Both the position numbers and the translations under genes were made by a program. Below, in pieces: positions 34,645 to 43,646 of a stretch of 64,000 nucleotides of DNA. The stretch's first letter is position 1. Each line of letters begins with the position of its first letter. A model generated the notes under the pieces. The model was not told the DNA's origin and ran no database searches. It saw only the letters and a program-made list of their open reading frames with translations. The DNA lies in NCBI GenBank assembly GCA_041920565.1, contig JBHGXS010000067.1, forward strand, positions 124,001 to 188,000, written 5' to 3'. This stretch comes from JAGHKQ01 sp041920565. Its GTDB lineage: Bacteria > Bacillota > Bacilli > Bacillales > Bacillaceae_G.

Positions 34645-35367
34645 TTAATGGTCATCACTTACTTTATGAGCCATATACACCATCGTTAACATTGTAAAGA
34701 TAAATGCCTGGATTGTACCTACGAAAATACTAAAGCCTTGCCACACTAACATAGGAATCGCTGCGCCAAGGGCTCCGAATATACCTATTGCTGCCAGCTT
34801 GCCAAGTTGCGATAATAGTATCTCACCGGCATAAATGTTACCGAAAAGACGAAGACCCAATGTCAATGTGTTCGCAAATTCTTCGATAACCTTAAGCGGG
34901 AATAAGAATTTCATAGGCTGAAAATAACCTTTTACGTATTCTTTCGTACCCTTCATTTTAATTCCATAATAATGGGTGAGGGCAACTACCATCACGGCTA
35001 ATGTTAATGTGATAGCTGGGTCAGATGTAGGAGATTTCCACCACGCTATATGGTGACCGCCTTCTTCATGTACAGAAATCATGAACGGAAGACCGAGCAT
35101 GTTTGATACGAAAATGTACATGATTAAAGTTGTCCCAAGCGTCAGGAAACGACCGCCTGTTTTCCAGTCCATTGTACTGTTGATGATCCCCTTCACAAAG
35201 TCCAATACCCATTCCATGAAGTTTTGCTTCCCCGTTGGACGGATGGACAAACTGCGAGTAGCTGCTACGGCAATCAAAAATACGATGACTGCGGAAACAG
35301 TTGTCATCAACACGCTGGACAAGTCGAAAGTCAAGCCGAGAAACTCAACTAACTTACCGTGTTCCAC
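34645..35367 (-). CDS. atpB: F1F0 ATP synthase subunit a
   Basis: Stator membrane subunit forming the proton half-channels, 240 residues. The essential Arg is in LTLGLRLFGNIYAGE. Starts at GTG (35367) with AGGTGA upstream. Confidence 0.95.
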   Translation of the reverse strand: MEHGKLVEFLGLTFDLSSVLMTTVSAVIVFLIAVAATRSLSIRPTGKQNFMEWVLDFVKGIINSTMDWKTGGRFLTLGTTLIMYIFVSNMLGLPFMISVHEEGGHHIAWWKSPTSDPAITLTLAVMVVALTHYYGIKMKGTKEYVKGYFQPMKFLFPLKVIEEFANTLTLGLRLFGNIYAGEILLSQLGKLAAIGIFGALGAAIPMLVWQGFSIFVGTIQAFIFTMLTMVYMAHKVSDDH

Positions 35368-35374
35368 TAGTAAT

Positions 35375-35770
35375 TCACCTCTCTTCCCTGCCTCTAATGT
35401 ACTGTAAGTAAAGAAAATCTATGATCATGACAAGATATCCTGTCATCAATCCAAATCCTAAAGCCCAAACCTCGATCAATTCTTCATATTTCACTGCCAA
35501 AATGATAAGCAGCCCGATAGCTGCCAGCCTGGAATATGTACTGACTGCCCTTGCTCTCGCCCTGACTTTCTTTCCCTCCGTTACTTTGTCTAACAGCTTG
35601 TCCGTTCTTCTTGCGACTAAGCGTAAGCCGAGAAAGCTTACGATAGTTCCCAGGATCAGTCCCAAAAAGACAGCGCGATGCGGCGTGAACCCCCACCCCA
35701 GTACAAAAAGAGCCAATAAATAATACATATACTTTTTTTGCCGGGTTATCAGTTCATGCATTTCTACCAT
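35375..35770 (-). CDS. atpI: ATP synthase protein I (AtpI)
   Basis: A 131-residue protein with four hydrophobic segments, of the ATP synthase I family. In Bacillus it is a non-essential assembly or stability factor for the c-ring and may help Mg2+ supply. Located directly before atpB. Confidence 0.88.
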   Translation of the reverse strand: MVEMHELITRQKKYMYYLLALFVLGWGFTPHRAVFLGLILGTIVSFLGLRLVARRTDKLLDKVTEGKKVRARARAVSTYSRLAAIGLLIILAVKYEELIEVWALGFGLMTGYLVMIIDFLYLQYIRGREER

Positions 35771-35773
35771 CAG

Positions 35774-35998
35774 TTATTTGTCTCCTGAGTAAAATTGTTG
35801 GACAAGTCGAATCATGGCATACACGCCCGTACCAAGACCAAGCAGCAAGCCGATGACAAGAAATAAGGGAAAGGTTCCGAATTGGCGGTCGAGCCATTGA
35901 CCTCCGAAAATGCCGATCAGAATAGAACCGACTAATTGGGATAGGATGCCTGACATTAAGGCCATTGCCTTCATTGGGTTTCGTTTGTTCCCCTGCAA
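35774..35998 (-). CDS. AtpZ/AtpI family membrane protein
   Basis: First gene of the atp operon: 74 residues, two hydrophobic helices separated by GQWLDRQFGT, the AtpZ signature. AtpZ proteins co-occur with AtpI and are proposed to act with it in assembly or cation supply; role here inferred. Stop lies 3 bases before the atpI ATG. Confidence 0.82.
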   Translation of the reverse strand: MQGNKRNPMKAMALMSGILSQLVGSILIGIFGGQWLDRQFGTFPLFLVIGLLLGLGTGVYAMIRLVQQFYSGDK

Positions 35999-36171
35999 GC
36001 GTTCATCCCTCCAATATAATGAGATAGAGGTAAGTATTTGAACGGTTTGGTGATGGGTTAATAATAACTCATTTTTTCAAAAAGAGTTCAAACAGATGCA
36101 AAAGTTTGCTTTTTTTTCACAAAATCGACGAAATTTTGTCACTGAAAGCCCTGTCATCTGTCCCCACTCGT

Positions 36172-36200
36172 AGCATACAATAGTGTGTTAAAAAGGTCAA
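36172..36200 (-). promoter_or_regulatory. Sigma-A promoter of the atp operon
   Basis: Minus strand TTGACC (36200-36195), 17-base spacer, TATGCT (36177-36172). A 5' untranslated leader of about 165 bases follows. Upstream, TTTGTGAC is repeated at 36244-36251 and 36255-36262 (11-bp period), a possible activator or repressor site. Confidence 0.65.
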
Positions 36201-36280
36201 TGTTGAAAGTCGAAAAAAATCAAAAAATTTAATCTGCGGCGAATTTGTGACCATTTTGTGACAATTTATATATTTTTATG

Positions 36281-38458
36281 CTAAAACGTCAAAAGCGCTT
36301 CAAACGTATCTTCCCTGTCTCCTTTTTTGGCGAAGATCAATGCTTTATACGTGCCTTTTCTGATTTTGTCAGGCGGGATATTATTTTTCACAATACCTTT
36401 TGGGACATTTTGACGATATTCGACAAAATCGACAAATCGAAAGGTTTCAGGGTCATACAAAGCAATTCCCATCTCATCTGCGCCGCCCGGCAAGTACAGC
36501 TCATATTGGTACGTATCGGGCCCGTCTCCCCTTTTCAGCTGAAATCCCATTAAACGAGGATAGTTTGGCTCTTCTATGAAAAACAAATACGGCAGGCGAA
36601 ACGCTCCTTTTTTGTCCCTAACTACCACTGCTCCTTCATGAATTCCCTCTTTTAAAAAGGACGGGGCAATATCAACCGTAATCTCCACTTCCTGCTTCTC
36701 GCCCGGTTGTAAAATCAATGTATGCGGCATCTTCCATTGTATGCCTGTCCGCGCATTCGGAATTTCAAAGCTGTAGCGGTTCGGGACACCTAATTGATTG
36801 TGCACGGTCACTTTTACTGTTCGCTGGAGGCGCTGCTCTTCTTGTTTTGCCATTCCAAACGACAAGGAGGCCGGATACAAAAGCGTGCTCGGATGCAATG
36901 CTTTGTCCAGCTGAATTCGCCCCGCTCCCTGCTCATAGAGACGATATGGGCGCCCTTTATCATTGTATAGAACCTTGGCTGTGTTCATTAGGGCGGCCTT
37001 GATTTGCTCCGGCACCCAATCCGGATGGGCCTGCTTCAATAAAGCTGCCGCTCCCGCTACATGCGGAGCAGCCATGCTCGTTCCTTGCAGCGACAAGTAT
37101 CCGCCGGGAATGGTACTGGTAATCCCTATGCCGGGAGCGACCACATCCGGCTTCATTTCCCATGTCACCGTAACAGGACCGCGCGAGCTGAATTCAGCTA
37201 CTTTATCTTTCTCTTCCATAAAGATTGGTTTTACAAAACATCCTCCCGTTTTCTTCAGCCATTCCCCGTTCTCCTGGGATAGAGAAGCAGCCGGGATTTT
37301 CGCATCTTCCACCTTCCCCATAAAGCTTCCGGAAAGGTTATTGTAAATAAGAACTGCTGCCGCTCCCGCACTTTGCGCATTCTTCACCTTCTCTGTAAAC
37401 GGGATTTGCCCCCGTTCTACAAGAACGATCTTTTGTTTGACATTCTTCATATCTTCTTTTAATCCCAATCCGCAAAACACGAGCTCAGCTGTTCTTATAA
37501 CGGACCACTCCGGCGATCCTTCCATCGGGGCAAGGGCAAGCTTTCTCCCCATTACTTGCAAATAGGGGATTTTGAGCGGCGGAGAAGAAGCTCCTACCGA
37601 AATTGCTTTTGCAGCCGTTCCCGGGGATCCCACCGTCCAAACGCGAGGACCGGAATTGCCGGATGCGGTCACCGCAATGATTCCTTTTTCGACCGCTTTA
37701 TCTAACGCAACGCTCGTCGGCCAATCCGGTCCGTTTACATCGTTTCCCAATGAAAGATTTAATATGTCTACTTTATCCTCAATGGCTTTTTCGATGGCGG
37801 CAATGACCGTTTCCGTCGTTCCCATTCCGCCGGGACCAAGAGCCCGATACGCTCGGATTTTCGCTTCAGGAGCCACTCCTTTGATTTTCCCGTTTGCCGC
37901 TATGACACCGGCCACATGAGACCCATGATTCGTTTTATACTTTCCTCTCGTTTCCATCGGATCGGCATCTCGCTCCACCGTGTCGTACCCGCCCGCATAA
38001 TTCCTGCTTAAATCGGGATGCGTATAATCAATTCCCGTATCAATGATTCCCACTGTAATCCCCTTTCCCGTCAGCCTGTTTCCTTCCCCGTCCAATTTCC
38101 CGCGAATTTTATCCGTTCCAATAAAAGGGACGCTCTCTTCTACATCCGCTTTGTATACAGCAACCGGGGTGATACGAATAACGCCGTCTATCGTCGTTAA
38201 TTGACGGAGCTCTCTTCGCTTTCCCTTCACACTAAGACCGTAAAGAGCGGTTTTATATACGTGCCGAATGGAAACATCCGGAAATTTCGTATGAATTACT
38301 TGCTTCACGCGCTCTAATTCTTGTTCCTCCACTTCTACGATGACGATTTCCCACTCTTCATCGTATCCGAACGGAACGGATGGGCGATCGGGATAGGTCA
38401 TCGCGTTTACTTCTGTCGCAAACAGAAAAAAAGATAGGAAAATAAGGACTCGAATCAT
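36281..38458 (-). CDS. Vpr-like extracellular subtilisin-family serine protease
   Basis: 725 residues. Signal peptide (MIRVLIFLSFFLFATEVNA), inhibitor I9-type propeptide (about 30-100, IVIVEVEEQELERVKQVI), peptidase S8 domain with catalytic Asp (VGIIDTGIDYTHPD), His (NHGSHVAGVIAA), oxyanion Asn (ASGNSGP) and Ser (GTSMAAPHVAGAAALLKQ), interrupted by a PA domain. A C-terminal beta-rich region follows. Start at 38458 has GGGGG upstream; the frame open to 38665 runs into the upp 3' region and is rejected. Likely a minor secreted protease of the Vpr type. Confidence 0.9.
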   Translation of the reverse strand: MIRVLIFLSFFLFATEVNAMTYPDRPSVPFGYDEEWEIVIVEVEEQELERVKQVIHTKFPDVSIRHVYKTALYGLSVKGKRRELRQLTTIDGVIRITPVAVYKADVEESVPFIGTDKIRGKLDGEGNRLTGKGITVGIIDTGIDYTHPDLSRNYAGGYDTVERDADPMETRGKYKTNHGSHVAGVIAANGKIKGVAPEAKIRAYRALGPGGMGTTETVIAAIEKAIEDKVDILNLSLGNDVNGPDWPTSVALDKAVEKGIIAVTASGNSGPRVWTVGSPGTAAKAISVGASSPPLKIPYLQVMGRKLALAPMEGSPEWSVIRTAELVFCGLGLKEDMKNVKQKIVLVERGQIPFTEKVKNAQSAGAAAVLIYNNLSGSFMGKVEDAKIPAASLSQENGEWLKKTGGCFVKPIFMEEKDKVAEFSSRGPVTVTWEMKPDVVAPGIGITSTIPGGYLSLQGTSMAAPHVAGAAALLKQAHPDWVPEQIKAALMNTAKVLYNDKGRPYRLYEQGAGRIQLDKALHPSTLLYPASLSFGMAKQEEQRLQRTVKVTVHNQLGVPNRYSFEIPNARTGIQWKMPHTLILQPGEKQEVEITVDIAPSFLKEGIHEGAVVVRDKKGAFRLPYLFFIEEPNYPRLMGFQLKRGDGPDTYQYELYLPGGADEMGIALYDPETFRFVDFVEYRQNVPKGIVKNNIPPDKIRKGTYKALIFAKKGDREDTFEALLTF

Positions 38459-38589
38459 CAAATACCCCCTTTTTCTACTATCTTTTTCTGTATGGCTTTG
38501 TTTCATGTAAAAAATTCCGCAATTTGGCATGCAATAACAATAGAAATTTACGTGGCATTTACCCCATCTGTCATTGGCCTGACAAACAA

Positions 38590-38622
38590 ATAAGAAATCC
38601 CTCCTCATATTGAGAAGGGATT
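38590..38622 (-). terminator. Terminator of upp
   Basis: Stem AATCCCT(C)CTC/GAG(A)AGGGATT with a short AT loop, followed on the minus strand by TCTTATTTG. Confidence 0.7.
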
Positions 38623-38630
38623 GCCCAGTA

Positions 38631-39260
38631 TTACTTTGTACCGAATAAACGGTCTCCTGCATCACCTAAACCAGGAACAATGTAGCCGTGGTCGTTCAGT
38701 TTTTCATCTAATGCCGCTACGTAGATATCCACGTCCGGGTGTTGGTCTTGGACGACCTTTACGCCCTCTGGAGCCGCACAGATACACATCAATTTAATGT
38801 TTTTTGCACCGCGCTTTTTCAAGGAATTGATAGCTTCCGCTGCAGATCCGCCTGTTGCCAACATCGGATCAAGAACGATGAAATCACGCTCTTCCACATC
38901 AGTAGGAAGCTTTACATAATACTCGACAGGCTGAAGCGTTTCCGGGTCGCGATATAAGCCGACATGACCTACTTTTGCGGCAGGAATCAATTTCAGAATG
39001 CCGTCTACCATGCCTAATCCCGCACGTAAAATCGGAATTAAACCCAGTTTTTTCCCTGCGATCACTTTCGTTTTCGCTTTGCTTACCGGTGTTTCAATTT
39101 CGATTTCCTCCAATGGAAGGTCACGCGTAATTTCGAACGCCATTAAGCTCGCCACTTCGTCCACCAGCTCACGAAACTCCTTCGTACCTGTATTTTTATC
39201 ACGAATGTATGTAAGCTTGTGCTGAATTAATGGGTGGTCAAATACGTAAACTTTTCCCAT
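38631..39260 (-). CDS. upp: Uracil phosphoribosyltransferase
   Basis: Converts uracil and PRPP to UMP (pyrimidine salvage). 209 residues with the PRPP loop FIVLDPMLATGGSA and C-terminal uracil-binding YIVPGLGDAGDRLFGTK. Lies downstream of glyA as in other Bacillus. Confidence 0.96.
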   Translation of the reverse strand: MGKVYVFDHPLIQHKLTYIRDKNTGTKEFRELVDEVASLMAFEITRDLPLEEIEIETPVSKAKTKVIAGKKLGLIPILRAGLGMVDGILKLIPAAKVGHVGLYRDPETLQPVEYYVKLPTDVEERDFIVLDPMLATGGSAAEAINSLKKRGAKNIKLMCICAAPEGVKVVQDQHPDVDIYVAALDEKLNDHGYIVPGLGDAGDRLFGTK

Positions 39261-39353
39261 GTTTATCTCTCCTTCAAACCTGTTTTCGAGTGCAATGAGA
39301 TTCTGCCATCTTTACACTATTACCGATTGTAATCCAAAACCTACATAAGATTC

Positions 39354-39385
39354 AAGGGCTGCACCCGGATTTGGGACAGCCCTTG
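39354..39385 (-). terminator. Hairpin after glyA
   Basis: CAAGGGCTG and CAGCCCTTG form a 9-bp stem with an inner GGGT/CCCG-rich loop. The minus-strand 3' side is GAATCTT with few T residues, so termination may be partial and upp may be reached by readthrough. Confidence 0.55.
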
Positions 39386-39401
39386 GAAAATGTCACAGTA
39401 T

Positions 39402-40643
39402 TTACATATGTGTATATAAAGGGAATTTCTCTGTTAATGCAGTAACACGCTTTCTTGCCTCTTCTAATGCTTCTTGATTTTCATGATTTTTTAACGTGTG
39501 TGTGATGATGGATGCAATTTCATCCATTTCCTCTAACCCGAAGCCTCTGGATGTTACCGCAGCCGTTCCGATGCGGATTCCGCTTGTTACAAATGGGCTT
39601 GCCGGATCGAAAGGAATTGTATTTTTATTTACCGTAATCCCCACTTCATCTAATACATGTTCTGCCACTTTGCCTGTCAGATTCAGATTGCGAACGTCGA
39701 TTAAAATCAGGTGGTTATCCGTACCGCCAGACACAAGGGTAATGCCTTCTTTTTGCAAGCTTTCTGCAAGGCGCTTCGCATTGTTTACAATATTTTGCGC
39801 ATATTCTTTAAAGCTGTCTTGCAATGCTTCTCCAAACGCGACTGCTTTTGCAGCGATTACGTGCATTAACGGACCGCCTTGAATACCAGGGAAGATGGAT
39901 TTATCAATTTGCTTCGCATACTTCTCTTTGCATAAAATCATGCCGCCGCGCGGACCGCGTAACGTTTTATGCGTTGTTGTCGTTACAAAATCTGCGTAAG
40001 GAACCGGATTCGGGTGCAAACCAGCTGCAACAAGACCGGCAATGTGCGCCATGTCCACCATTAGGTACGCGCCTACTTCATCTGCAATTTCACGGAACTT
40101 TTTAAAGTCGATTTCGCGCGGATATGCGCTGGCACCGGCTACAATCAGCTTCGGCTTATGTGTTTTTGCTTTTTCCAGTACATCTTCATAGTTGATGCGA
40201 TGTGTGTCAGGATCTACCCCGTACTCTACGAAGTTATATTGAATGCCGCTGAAGTTTACAGGGCTTCCGTGCGTTAAGTGGCCGCCATGGGACAAATTCA
40301 TTCCTAATACCGTATCGCCGTGCTCAAGGATTGTGAAATAAACCGCCATATTCGCTTGCGCACCGGAATGAGGTTGTACGTTGGCATGCTCAGCACCAAA
40401 AATTTGCTTTGCGCGGTCTCTTGCGATATCCTCTGCTACGTCCACATACTCACAGCCGCCGTAATAACGTTTGCCAGGGTAACCTTCTGCATATTTATTT
40501 GTTAATACAGAGCCCTGCGCTTCCATAACAGCTTCGCTTACAAAGTTTTCAGAAGCAATTAATTCGATTTTAGAGCGCTGTCTCCCTAATTCCGCTTGAA
40601 TAGCTTCAAACACCTTCACATCTTGCTGCTTTAAATGTTCCAT
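39402..40643 (-). CDS. glyA: Serine hydroxymethyltransferase
   Basis: PLP enzyme interconverting serine and glycine with tetrahydrofolate. 413 residues; PLP-Lys in VTTTTHKTLRGPRGG, active-site ENFVSEAV and YPGKRYYGGCEYVD. Start at 40643 (MEHLKQQDVKVFEAI) follows AAGGGGG; the frame upstream to 40670 is not conserved. A possible PurR operator lies upstream. Confidence 0.96.
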   Translation of the reverse strand: MEHLKQQDVKVFEAIQAELGRQRSKIELIASENFVSEAVMEAQGSVLTNKYAEGYPGKRYYGGCEYVDVAEDIARDRAKQIFGAEHANVQPHSGAQANMAVYFTILEHGDTVLGMNLSHGGHLTHGSPVNFSGIQYNFVEYGVDPDTHRINYEDVLEKAKTHKPKLIVAGASAYPREIDFKKFREIADEVGAYLMVDMAHIAGLVAAGLHPNPVPYADFVTTTTHKTLRGPRGGMILCKEKYAKQIDKSIFPGIQGGPLMHVIAAKAVAFGEALQDSFKEYAQNIVNNAKRLAESLQKEGITLVSGGTDNHLILIDVRNLNLTGKVAEHVLDEVGITVNKNTIPFDPASPFVTSGIRIGTAAVTSRGFGLEEMDEIASIITHTLKNHENQEALEEARKRVTALTEKFPLYTHM

Positions 40644-40708
40644 GCGAATCCCCCTTTTTTTCCTGAACAAACCACACCAACAACTTTATATTCCTGTATT
40701 TATGTACA

Positions 40709-40755
40709 AAAATACGAATGTTTTAAGTGTAATTTGTTTTAACATTCACATTTAT
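40709..40755 (-). promoter_or_regulatory. Possible PurR operator upstream of glyA
   Basis: AATACGAATGTTT on the plus strand and AAATGTGAATGTT on the minus strand are inverted PurBox-like words (consensus AWWWCCGAACWWT, core GAA) about 17 bases apart, forming GAATGTT...AACATTC. PurR controls glyA in B. subtilis. The matches are imperfect. Confidence 0.35.
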
Positions 40756-40851
40756 ATCAATTTCATTTTATCATGACTGCCATGGGTTACGAAAGCAAAA
40801 AAAGCATTCGATTCCTTATAAATTGATAAAGCTTGAAACATTGTCCAGTTG

Positions 40852-40968
40852 AATTGCACGTAAATTTATACTAATTGCACTAAACACAAGATACGCTTCA
40901 AAATATTTGTTTCCATACTAAAAACCTTGCCTCAGCGCTGCGCCTGTGCAGAGGGAATCTTATTATTC
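40852..40968 (+). repeat. Phased AATTGCAC array, copy 3 (2 units) with full tail
   Basis: CAGTTGAATTGCACG starts two units (TTG cores 40855 and 40876, 21 apart). The last continues into the tail ACACAAGATACGCTTC, AAAATATTTGTTTCCATA and CAGCGCTGCGC...TTCAAA, ending at the ywlG terminator. The tail aligns with the complement of 59690-59775. Confidence 0.8.
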
Positions 40969-40970
40969 AA

Positions 40971-41009
40971 AAAAGACCATCTCGCCTAAATTTTGAGATG
41001 GTCTTTTTT
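40971..41009 (-). terminator. Terminator of ywlG
   Basis: AAAAGACCATCTC/GAGATGGTCTTTT, a perfect 13-bp stem with an 11-base loop, T-rich on the minus-strand 3' side. Confidence 0.88.
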
Positions 41010-41010
41010 A

Positions 41011-41586
41011 TTAACTACAAGTAAATGTTTCTTCCTTTATAGAATAAACAGCACGTGCACCGCCGATCAGCTTCGGTCTTGTCTTAGCCATCGTCACATG
41101 AGCATAACCGATTTGCTTAACTGTGCTTCTCATAGGAACAGCCACGTGCTTTAAATGCATGCCGATAAATGTGTCGCCGATGTCGATTCCGCCATCCGCT
41201 TTGATGAATTCAACCACCACCGGGTCGTTCATGTTATGATAAGCATACGTTGCCAACGCTCCGCCTGCCGAACGAACCGGCGTGACAGACACAATTTCTA
41301 AATTATGCTTAAAAGCCGTCTCTCTTTCCACTACTAAAGCACGGTTCAGATGCTCGCAACATTGGAACGCAAGACGAATTTGATGCTGTTCCGCGTAGTC
41401 TTTCAGCTGATTGAAAATAGCTTCCGCCACTTCCATCGTTCCTGCTGTTCCAATTCTTTCGCCAATGACTTCGCTTGTGCTGCAACCTACGACGAAGACA
41501 GCGCCTTCTGAAAGCGATGCTTGCTCCTGAAAGTCGGAAAGCAACGTCCGTAATTGCTCTTTCAATTGATCTAATTCATCAACCAT
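41011..41586 (-). CDS. ywlG: TIGR01440 / UPF0340 family protein YwlG
   Basis: 191 residues; UPF0340 family (VFVVGCSTSEVIGERIGTAGTMEVA..., HMKHVAVPMR-like region as HLKHVAVPMR). Function unknown. Lies between rpiB and glyA as in B. subtilis. Confidence 0.88.
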   Translation of the reverse strand: MVDELDQLKEQLRTLLSDFQEQASLSEGAVFVVGCSTSEVIGERIGTAGTMEVAEAIFNQLKDYAEQHQIRLAFQCCEHLNRALVVERETAFKHNLEIVSVTPVRSAGGALATYAYHNMNDPVVVEFIKADGGIDIGDTFIGMHLKHVAVPMRSTVKQIGYAHVTMAKTRPKLIGGARAVYSIKEETFTCS

Positions 41587-41691
41587 TTGACGATTCTTCC
41601 TTTCATGGATTCATTCAACACATTATATCATGCTTGTTTTCATCGTAAAAGTGAGAAATATGCGGAAAATTTCTACAAGGTCGACGAAATT

Positions 41692-42135
41692 TTATGTTCC
41701 TTCGTATGTTTTAATTTTGCCTACGCGATTTTCGTGTCTCCCGCCCTGAAATTCCGTTGTCAGCCAAATTTTTGCGATATCTCTTGCTAAGCCCGGTCCG
41801 ATTACGCGCTCTCCCATTGCCAGCATATTGCTGTCATTATGCTCACGAGTTGCTCTGGCGCTGAATGTATCGTGAACTAAAGCACAGCGAATTCCTTTTA
41901 CTTTATTTGCCGCAATGGACATCCCTATGCCCGTCCCACAAATGAGAATTCCTTTATCGACTTCCCCTTTTGCTACCATTTCCGCTGCCGGAAACGCAAA
42001 ATCAGGGTAGTCAACAGAGCCCGCATCACATTCGCAGCCTAAGTCGATATATTCAATCCCCATCTCTTCCAATAAATTCGTAATTTCTTTGCGAATATTT
42101 ATGCCGCCGTGGTCAGACGCTACTACTACCTTCAT
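41692..42135 (-). CDS. rpiB: Ribose 5-phosphate isomerase B
   Basis: Interconverts ribose 5-phosphate and ribulose 5-phosphate. 147 residues of the RpiB/LacAB family with active-site Cys in GILICGTGIGMSIAANK and His in HDTFSARATREHN. B. subtilis name ywlF. Confidence 0.93.
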   Translation of the reverse strand: MKVVVASDHGGINIRKEITNLLEEMGIEYIDLGCECDAGSVDYPDFAFPAAEMVAKGEVDKGILICGTGIGMSIAANKVKGIRCALVHDTFSARATREHNDSNMLAMGERVIGPGLARDIAKIWLTTEFQGGRHENRVGKIKTYEGT

Positions 42136-42167
42136 GCTGCTTCCTCCTTAACATTTGTCCTCTGTCA

Positions 42168-42611
42168 TTATACACCATCGTTTTCTTTTTGAACCAATCG
42201 TTGGATTAGATCTTCCAGCTCATTTAATGTTGCTTGATAAACCTGCAGATCCCCGCCGAACGGGTCTGAAATATCTTTAGAATGGTCTTCTACGAATTCA
42301 TATAAAGTATGAACTTTTTCCTTCATATCCGGAAAATGCTCTATAATTAATGCTTTATGATTTTCTGTCATAGTCAGTACAGTATCAGCCCAAGAAAGCA
42401 AATCTTCCGTGAGCTGTCGCGATGTATGATTGATGTTGATTCCTTTTTCCTCCAAAGCTTTTATGGCATGAAGTGAGGCGTTGCTTCCGGCAGAAGCAAA
42501 AACTCCCGCAGACTTCACTTCAAATGCTTCTTTGCCGTAATGGCGAAGTACCGCCTCTGCCATTGGGCTGCGGCATGTATTTCCAGTACATACAAATAAA
42601 ATGCGTTTCAC
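42168..42611 (-). CDS. ywlE: Protein-arginine phosphatase YwlE
   Basis: Low-molecular-weight phosphatase fold, 147 residues. The P-loop CTGNTCRSPMAEAV has the Thr (CTGNT) that confers phospho-arginine preference in B. subtilis YwlE; the general acid Asp is in DPFGG. It counters the McsB arginine kinase. Starts at GTG 42611 with AAGGAGG 8 bases upstream; the frame to 42647 is not conserved. Confidence 0.9.
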   Translation of the reverse strand: MKRILFVCTGNTCRSPMAEAVLRHYGKEAFEVKSAGVFASAGSNASLHAIKALEEKGININHTSRQLTEDLLSWADTVLTMTENHKALIIEHFPDMKEKVHTLYEFVEDHSKDISDPFGGDLQVYQATLNELEDLIQRLVQKENDGV

Positions 42612-43136
42612 CGCGTTTCCCTCCTTAGTGTATGTGTTTCCAAGCACAGCAAACGTATTATCTTTTTCCTATCATATTACAAATTATTTTTTTGAGAAGC
42701 AATTGGGGACAAATTTTACAAATGAAAGAGCTGCCGTATAAAACAGCAGTCCTAGAATTTCATTTTTCTTTTTAGCTCATCAAGATTAAATGGTAAACAT
42801 TTTAAATACAAAAAATAAATTCGTCACATAGCTGCAGCAAAAAAACAAAAAGCATACCCTGATTAGGATATGCCTTTTGTTACTATATATGAAGCTAAGT
42901 TTCCAAGTACAAACATTATATTAGCATATAAATGTGAATGATTTATCAATTTTTGATGAATTTTTGTAAAAAATGTGCCTCGATTTTATAACGTCTGAGT
43001 TTTCACGCCTTTGTTTCTCCGTTTCCGAACGCGTACAACAACTCATATATCTTCTTTATTAAACTCATTGTCGATAATTCCTAACATTTCCGTTATATTT
43101 GTCAGTATTTTGGTTTTCAAAATTTTATACAGCAAC
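42612..43136. other. Non-coding gap between divergent ywlE and the quinone operon
   Basis: No ORF is supported. A hairpin AGCATACCC...GGATATGCC with flanking A and T runs is at about 42849-42878 and may be an orphan bidirectional terminator. The remainder is AT-rich. Confidence 0.4.
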
Positions 43137-43165
43137 TTGACAAAAGTAAGTAACAAGTTTATTAT
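43137..43165 (+). promoter_or_regulatory. Sigma-A promoter of the electrophile-response operon
   Basis: TTGACA (43137-43142), 17-base spacer, TATTAT (43160-43165). The -10 is followed at once by a YodB/CatR-like operator. GTAAGTAA in the spacer is an inverted partner of TTACTTAC in the operator. Confidence 0.75.
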
Positions 43166-43181
43166 TACTTACATAAAGTAA
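43165..43181. promoter_or_regulatory. YodB/CatR-type operator
   Basis: TTACT-tacataa-AGTAA fits TACT-N7-AGTA, the operator of the HxlR-family redox repressors YodB and CatR that control azoR and catDE in B. subtilis. It covers the expected transcription start, ideal for repression. A further AGTAAGT-type half-site lies in the spacer. Confidence 0.65.
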
Positions 43182-43214
43182 GTTAATAAAAATTTTCCTA
43201 AGGGGGACATTTAA

Positions 43215-43601
43215 ATGATGGATTTAGGTTTATTACTTATTCGTTTAGTAGTAGGGATTACATTTATGGGACACGGTGCTCAAAAATTATTCGGCTGGTT
43301 CGGCGGCTACGGCTTGAAAGGAACCGGCGGCTGGATGGAGTCAATTGGCATGAAGCCGGGAGTGGCAATGGCATTTACGGCAGGTGCAGGTGAGCTTCTA
43401 GGAGGCTTCTTATTCGCAAGCGGAATCTTCACATGGGTTGGGGCAGCTTTGATCACGATAACAATGTTAGTGGCTATCTTTACAGTGCATGTCAAAAATG
43501 GATTCTGGGTTACTCAAAACGGGTATGAATATAACCTTGTGTTAATCGCTGTAGCTATCGGAGTTGCTTTAGTGGGACCTGGCGCTTATACTTTATTATA
43601 A
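43215..43601 (+). CDS. DoxX family membrane protein (CatD/MhqP-like)
   Basis: 128 residues with four hydrophobic helices and the DoxX signature (LLLIRLVVGITFMGHGAQKLFGWFGGYG). In B. subtilis CatD and MhqP of this family are induced by quinones and catechol, partnered with dioxygenases. First gene of a four-gene plus-strand operon behind a YodB/CatR-type operator. Confidence 0.88.
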   Translation: MMDLGLLLIRLVVGITFMGHGAQKLFGWFGGYGLKGTGGWMESIGMKPGVAMAFTAGAGELLGGFLFASGIFTWVGAALITITMLVAIFTVHVKNGFWVTQNGYEYNLVLIAVAIGVALVGPGAYTLL

Positions 43602-43646
43602 TGAAATATCTCAAATTCGAGACATTCTCCTAAGAGGTGACAAAAT

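Noticed and set aside
38459..38665. N-terminal extension of the Vpr-like protease
   Set aside because: The ATG at 38458 has its own ribosome binding site and opens a proper signal peptide; the extension overlaps the upp terminator and end.
42849..42878. Terminator of an unseen gene near ywlE
   Set aside because: No ORF or promoter can be tied to it; left as an unexplained hairpin.
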